Shown piece by piece: positions 15,548-18,187 of a stretch of 18,187 nt of DNA (its first letter is position 1; each line of letters starts with the position of its first letter). The notes beneath the pieces are model-generated. The model was not told the DNA's origin and searched no databases. It worked only from the letters and a program-made list of their open reading frames with translations. Source of the DNA: an uncultured Acidimicrobiales bacterium (GTDB taxonomy: Bacteria; Actinomycetota; Acidimicrobiia; Acidimicrobiales; SZUA-35); assembly GCA_938008925.1 (NCBI GenBank), contig CALLIQ010000079.1, positions 1 to 18,187 of the forward strand, written 5' to 3'. Position numbers and translations under genes: made by a program.

Positions 15548-15968
15548 GGCGTGCGTCCATGGCAGCCAGTCGGGCGGCGAGCCCGATGGCCAGTGCCTTG
15601 GCCAGCGGAGGATGGTCATCGAGGATCTGATCGAAACGGTTGTACGGCAGGACCAGCGCGGTGACGTCCGTCTTCGCCCGAACCGTTGCGCTCGCTGCGC
15701 CGTGGCCGAAGAATCCGAGCTCTCCAATCATCTCGCCCGGCCCGATCTCGGCGACGGTGTCGCCGCCGACCTCGACGTCGAAGGTGCCGTCGATGACGAC
15801 GTAGCCCTCGTTGTGGCGATGACCTTCGTTGATGATGGTCGTCCCGGCCGTGAGGGACACGTCGTCGGCAGCCTGAGCGAGATGCTTGAGCGCTGTCTTG
15901 TCGGCGTCGGCGAAGAGCGGGATCTCGGCGAGACGATCGATCTTCGCATCGTGATGGAGCAGTGACAT
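15534..15968 (-). CDS. Stand-alone cyclic nucleotide-binding-like (CRP N-domain) protein
   Basis: The product has 144 residues. The ATG at 15968 has GAAAGGAAG upstream. It is a single CRP/cNMP-type beta-barrel: IPLFADADKTALKHLAQAA, GYVVIDGTFDVEVGG, and a phosphate-binding cassette GEMIGELGFFGHGAASATVR. The cassette keeps the Gly-Glu-Leu but has Ala where CRP has Arg82 (Ala-Ser-Ala in place of Arg-Ser-Ala), so canonical cAMP binding is doubtful. No helix-turn-helix domain follows, so it is not a transcription factor by itself. It is transcribed with the tandem Usp downstream, and may regulate it by contact or another ligand. A DevR-like box lies in its promoter. Confidence 0.88.
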   Translation of the reverse strand: MSLLHHDAKIDRLAEIPLFADADKTALKHLAQAADDVSLTAGTTIINEGHRHNEGYVVIDGTFDVEVGGDTVAEIGPGEMIGELGFFGHGAASATVRAKTDVTALVLPYNRFDQILDDHPPLAKALAIGLAARLAAMDARHGGD

Positions 15969-16010
15969 GGTCGCTTCCTTTCATCGGCTCGGGGCGAGCC
16001 GCCTGCTGTC

Positions 16011-16053
16011 ACCTTGGCGCCATCAGACGGGTCGGATCAGGGCCCAAGGTCCC
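16011..16053 (-). promoter_or_regulatory. DevR-like box and -10 of the CNB-Usp operon
   Basis: The box at 16040-16053 reads GGGACCTTGGGCCC on the coding strand, the best match to the consensus here. Its centre is 16046.5. CAAGGT (16016-16011) sits at -12 to -7 of an inferred start at 16004, with A at -11 and T at -7. The 36-nt leader includes GAAAGGAAG. Confidence 0.58.
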
Positions 16054-16066
16054 CCTTTCGCGTGTC

Positions 16067-16109
16067 GGGACCTCCGACTCTGACGATCGGCCCTTGTCGG
16101 GCGGAGGCT
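16067..16109 (+). promoter_or_regulatory. DevR-like box and -10 of the Usp-APC operon
   Basis: The box GGGACCTCCGACTC (16067-16080) is centred at 16073.5. GAGGCT (16104-16109) occupies -12 to -7 of an inferred start at 16116. The leader of about 59 nt contains AAGGGAG before the ATG. This is one of two boxes, 27 bp apart, serving two divergent operons. Confidence 0.5.
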
Positions 16110-16174
16110 GGAGGGGACCAGACAGATCAAGCCGACTGCGACAGCCAGCGCTCGCTGGACACAAGGGAGCCACG

Positions 16175-16609
16175 ATGACCGATCGACCACGCATCCTCGT
16201 CCCCACGGACTTCTCCAAGCACTCGATGCTTGCGATCGCCCATGCCGGCGTGCTCGCCGACGCACTCGGCGCCGAGATCGTCATGATGAGCAACCTCAAC
16301 CTGCCCGAACAGCAGGCGCTCGAGAGCTTCGCGATGGCCGAACGCATCTCCATCGATGCGGCGGCCAAGAACCAGCTGGTGATGCTCGCCGGTGAGCACG
16401 CGCCGGGTGTCGAAGCCACCCCGGTCGTCGCTCACTTCGACACCCCAGCCGGTGGTGTCCTCGCCGTGGCCGACAGCGAGAACGTCGACATGATCGTCAT
16501 CGCCAGCCATGGACGAAGCGGTATGACCCGGTGGCTCCTCGGCAGCGTCGCCGAGAAGGTCGCCCGGGGATCCGGAGTCCCGGTCACGATCGTGCCGGCG
16601 AGGGGATGA
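16175..16609 (+). CDS. Universal stress protein, single UspA domain
   Basis: The product has 144 residues. The ATG at 16175 follows AAGGGAG. It begins PRILVPTDFSKHSMLAIAHA, a PTDFS-type Usp start, and has ASHGRSGMTRWLLGSVAEKV with VPVTIVPA, so the ATP-binding motif is intact. The stop is followed after one base by the GTG of an amino-acid permease gene, so the pair is an operon. Usp proteins encoded with transporters may regulate them; here that is inference from context only. Confidence 0.93.
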   Translation: MTDRPRILVPTDFSKHSMLAIAHAGVLADALGAEIVMMSNLNLPEQQALESFAMAERISIDAAAKNQLVMLAGEHAPGVEATPVVAHFDTPAGGVLAVADSENVDMIVIASHGRSGMTRWLLGSVAEKVARGSGVPVTIVPARG

Positions 16610-16610
16610 C

Positions 16611-17867
16611 GTGACCGCCACCGAAGACGCGCCGACGACAGAGTCGGTCCGAACGGAAGCGCCGGCCGGTCTGGCCCGCACGATCTCGCTGCCGATGCTC
16701 GTCTTCTACGGCATCGGGGTGACGGTCGGGGCGGGCATCTTCGCCTTGGTCGGTGAGATCGTCGGGATCGCCGGGCGCCGTGCGCCGTGGTCGTTCCTCG
16801 TCGCCGGCTCGATCGCCGGGTTGACCGGCCTCTGCTACGCGAAGCTGATCGCCCGCTTCCCTCGAGCTGGCGGTGAAGCCGTCTTCGCCAATCGAGCCTT
16901 CGGGCCCGGGATGGCACGCATCGTCGGGTTCGGGGTCGTCGTGATCGGAACCGTCTCGAGCGCTGTGATCTCGTTGGCCTTCGCCGGCTACCTCCGCGAC
17001 TTGGTCGCGATTCCCGAGGCCGTCGTCGTTGTGGCGTTGATCGCTGGCCTCGTGCTCATCGCCGCCCGCGGCGTACGGGAGAGTGTCGTGTTCGCTGCGG
17101 CCATCACGATGCTCGAAGTTGGCACGTTGGTCGTGGTTGCGGCATACGGGCTACCGCTGTTGTTCGATGGCGAAGCCGGCGGCGACGTTGTCGCCACTGG
17201 CGGTGTCGGGACCGGTGTGATCTTCGCCGGTGCGGTCGTCGCCTTCTTCGCCTTCGTGGGCTTCGAGGACATCGCCAACATGGCGGAAGAGACCATCGAC
17301 GCCCGCAGGAACGGCCCTCGGGCGATCGTGATCACGCTCGTCGTCACCGTCGTCATCTACGTCCTGCTCGCAGGGATCGCCGTGTCGATCGCGGACCCGG
17401 CCCGCCTCGTCGATTCCGACGCTCCGATGGCGACGCTGTTCGAGATCCTCAGCGGTCGGGACGGGCGGCTCGTGTCGGCCATCGCTGTCGTGGCGATGGT
17501 GAACGGCGTGTTGGTCCAGATCGTGATGGCTTCCCGGATGCTCTACGGCATGTCGAACGAGGGCTTGATTCCGGCCGCGTTCGCACGGGTCCATCCCACC
17601 CGACACACGCCGGTCCGAGCGACGTTCGCTGTCGCCGGCGCGATCGTCGTGCTGGCACTGTTGTTCCCGCTCGTCACGCTGGCGCGAGTGACGAGCCTGG
17701 TCACGCTGTTCGTCTTCGCCGCCGTCGACCTCTCGCTCGTTGCGTTGGCGACACGGCTCCATCACGACGATCCGGACTTCGGTCGAGCTCGTTGGCTCGG
17801 AGCGACAGCTGCGGCGGCGGCCCTCGGCCTCGCCGCCTGGGAGATCGTCGATCTCGCCGGCGGTTGA
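16611..17867 (+). CDS. APC-family amino acid permease
   Basis: The product has 418 residues. The GTG at 16611 is one base after the Usp stop and is served by GAGGGG within the Usp end. It begins with a short soluble tail, then ISLPMLVFYGIGVTVGAGIF (about 25-44), the classic first helix of APC transporters with the GxGIF motif, followed by about eleven more hydrophobic segments. FFAFVGFEDIANMAEE (about 216-231) is the conserved helix-6 region of amino acid transporters, and ASRMLYGMSNEG is another family hallmark. The substrate is probably an amino acid or amine; which one cannot be read. It lies in the inner membrane and is likely co-regulated with the Usp. Confidence 0.9.
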   Translation: MTATEDAPTTESVRTEAPAGLARTISLPMLVFYGIGVTVGAGIFALVGEIVGIAGRRAPWSFLVAGSIAGLTGLCYAKLIARFPRAGGEAVFANRAFGPGMARIVGFGVVVIGTVSSAVISLAFAGYLRDLVAIPEAVVVVALIAGLVLIAARGVRESVVFAAAITMLEVGTLVVVAAYGLPLLFDGEAGGDVVATGGVGTGVIFAGAVVAFFAFVGFEDIANMAEETIDARRNGPRAIVITLVVTVVIYVLLAGIAVSIADPARLVDSDAPMATLFEILSGRDGRLVSAIAVVAMVNGVLVQIVMASRMLYGMSNEGLIPAAFARVHPTRHTPVRATFAVAGAIVVLALLFPLVTLARVTSLVTLFVFAAVDLSLVALATRLHHDDPDFGRARWLGATAAAAALGLAAWEIVDLAGG

Positions 17868-17884
17868 TTCGCCACGCCTGAACG

Positions 17885-17956
17885 TGCCCTCGGCAGGATT
17901 CGAACCTGCGCACACGGCTCCGGAGGCCGATGCTCTATCCCCTGAGCTACGAGGGC
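17885..17956 (-). tRNA. tRNA-Arg(CCG)
   Basis: The 72-nt cloverleaf reads from 17956 to 17885. The acceptor stem is GCCCTCG/CGAGGGC, the D-stem GCTC/GAGC, the anticodon loop CTCCGGA with anticodon CCG (reads CGG), and the T-arm GCAGG-TTCGAAT-CCTGC. The discriminator is A and no CCA is encoded. The outermost pair of the anticodon stem (27-43) is a U-U mismatch. It faces divergently away from argS. Confidence 0.95.
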
Positions 17957-17967
17957 TGGGAGGGGAA

Positions 17968-17996
17968 ACCATAGCGGTCTGTCGCGCCGCTCCCCA
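17968..17996 (-). promoter_or_regulatory. Probable promoter of tRNA-Arg
   Basis: On the - strand TATGGT (17973-17968) is a good -10, with a weak TGGGGA about 17 bp upstream (17996-17991). Transcription would begin a few bases before the tRNA. Confidence 0.45.
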
Positions 17997-18044
17997 GAGG
18001 AATGTTCACGTCGATTCTCCCACCTCACTCGCTGTGCTGGCGCC

Positions 18045-18050
18045 TACGCT
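18045..18050 (+). promoter_or_regulatory. Putative -10 of leaderless argS
   Basis: TACGCT fits TANNNT and lies exactly at -12 to -7 of the ATG at 18057, which has no Shine-Dalgarno. A leaderless argS mRNA is predicted. Confidence 0.5.
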
Positions 18051-18056
18051 CTGCGG

Positions 18057-18187
18057 ATGATTCGTGACCAGCTGCTCGATGCGGTGCGCGAGGGCATGAT
18101 CGCCCTCGGCGTCACCGACCCGCCCGACGCGATCGTGGTGGAGCGGCCGGCGCGACGCGAGCACGGCGACTGGTCGACCAACGCAGC
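18057..18187 (+). CDS. argS: Arginyl-tRNA synthetase (N-terminal fragment)
   Basis: Only 43 codons are visible before the right edge. The translation MIRDQLLDAVREGMIALGVT followed by VVERPARREHGDWSTNA is the typical start of the ArgRS N-terminal additional domain, ending at the conserved HGDWSTNA motif. The enzyme charges tRNA-Arg, and one tRNA-Arg gene lies 100 bp upstream on the opposite strand. The ATG has a -10 element directly upstream and no ribosome site. Confidence 0.9.
   Translation, partial: MIRDQLLDAVREGMIALGVTDPPDAIVVERPARREHGDWSTNA

Overview
The window is high-GC DNA with densely packed genes, many ATGA/GTGA stop-start overlaps, GTG starts and several genes that appear to lack leaders. 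This fits an actinobacterium. The Tat-plus-lipobox solute-binding protein, GTP-type PEP carboxykinase and gene mix suggest a lineage near Acidimicrobiia, but that placement is an inference and not a firm call. No insertion sequence, integrase, CRISPR array or rRNA was seen; the region reads as chromosomal.

Layout. 1-845 (-) is the start of a family-5 (peptide/nickel type) ABC substrate-binding lipoprotein that runs off the left edge. 1251-1790 (+) is a DUF533/TerB-like protein. 1806-3653 (-) is GTP PEP carboxykinase and 3733-4629 (-) a tandem-domain universal stress protein (Usp). 4757-7808 (-) is a three-gene signalling cassette with 4-bp overlaps: a PAS histidine kinase whose PAS keeps the FixL heme-pocket residues, a single-domain receiver, and a receiver fused to a HisKA_3 kinase. 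Divergent from it, 7961-11018 (+) holds a Vms1/ANKZF1-type (Rv2629-like) protein and a two-gene ABC-2 transporter. After a short repeat array come a possible small gene on -, a CBS-pair protein and a Usp (11476-12370, +), a DevR/NarL-type response regulator (12393-13073, -), a Usp-like protein and an unknown protein (13161-14542, +). These are followed by a tandem Usp and a cyclic-nucleotide-domain protein (14573-15968, -), a Usp and an APC permease (16175-17867, +), tRNA-Arg(CCG) (-) and the start of argS (+).

Main result. Eight intergenic 14-bp palindrome-like sites fit GGGNC-N4-GNCCC, close to the DosR/DevR box of mycobacteria. Six can be paired with a gene. In those, the box centre lies 42.5 bp from an inferred transcription start, and in five a nANNNT -10 hexamer falls at exactly the same offset. 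Two of these starts coincide with the A of the start codon, giving leaderless PEPCK and CBS mRNAs. The gene content mirrors the M. tuberculosis DosR regulon: tandem Usp (Rv2623-like), CBS pair (Rv2626c/Hrp1-like), Vms1-like protein (Rv2629-like), a DevR-type regulator and a candidate heme-PAS sensor. I infer an oxygen/redox-responsive dormancy regulon. It would combine a FixL-type sensor, a relay receiver and a HisKA_3 kinase feeding a DevR-like regulator, with PEPCK and transporters added to the usual stress proteins.
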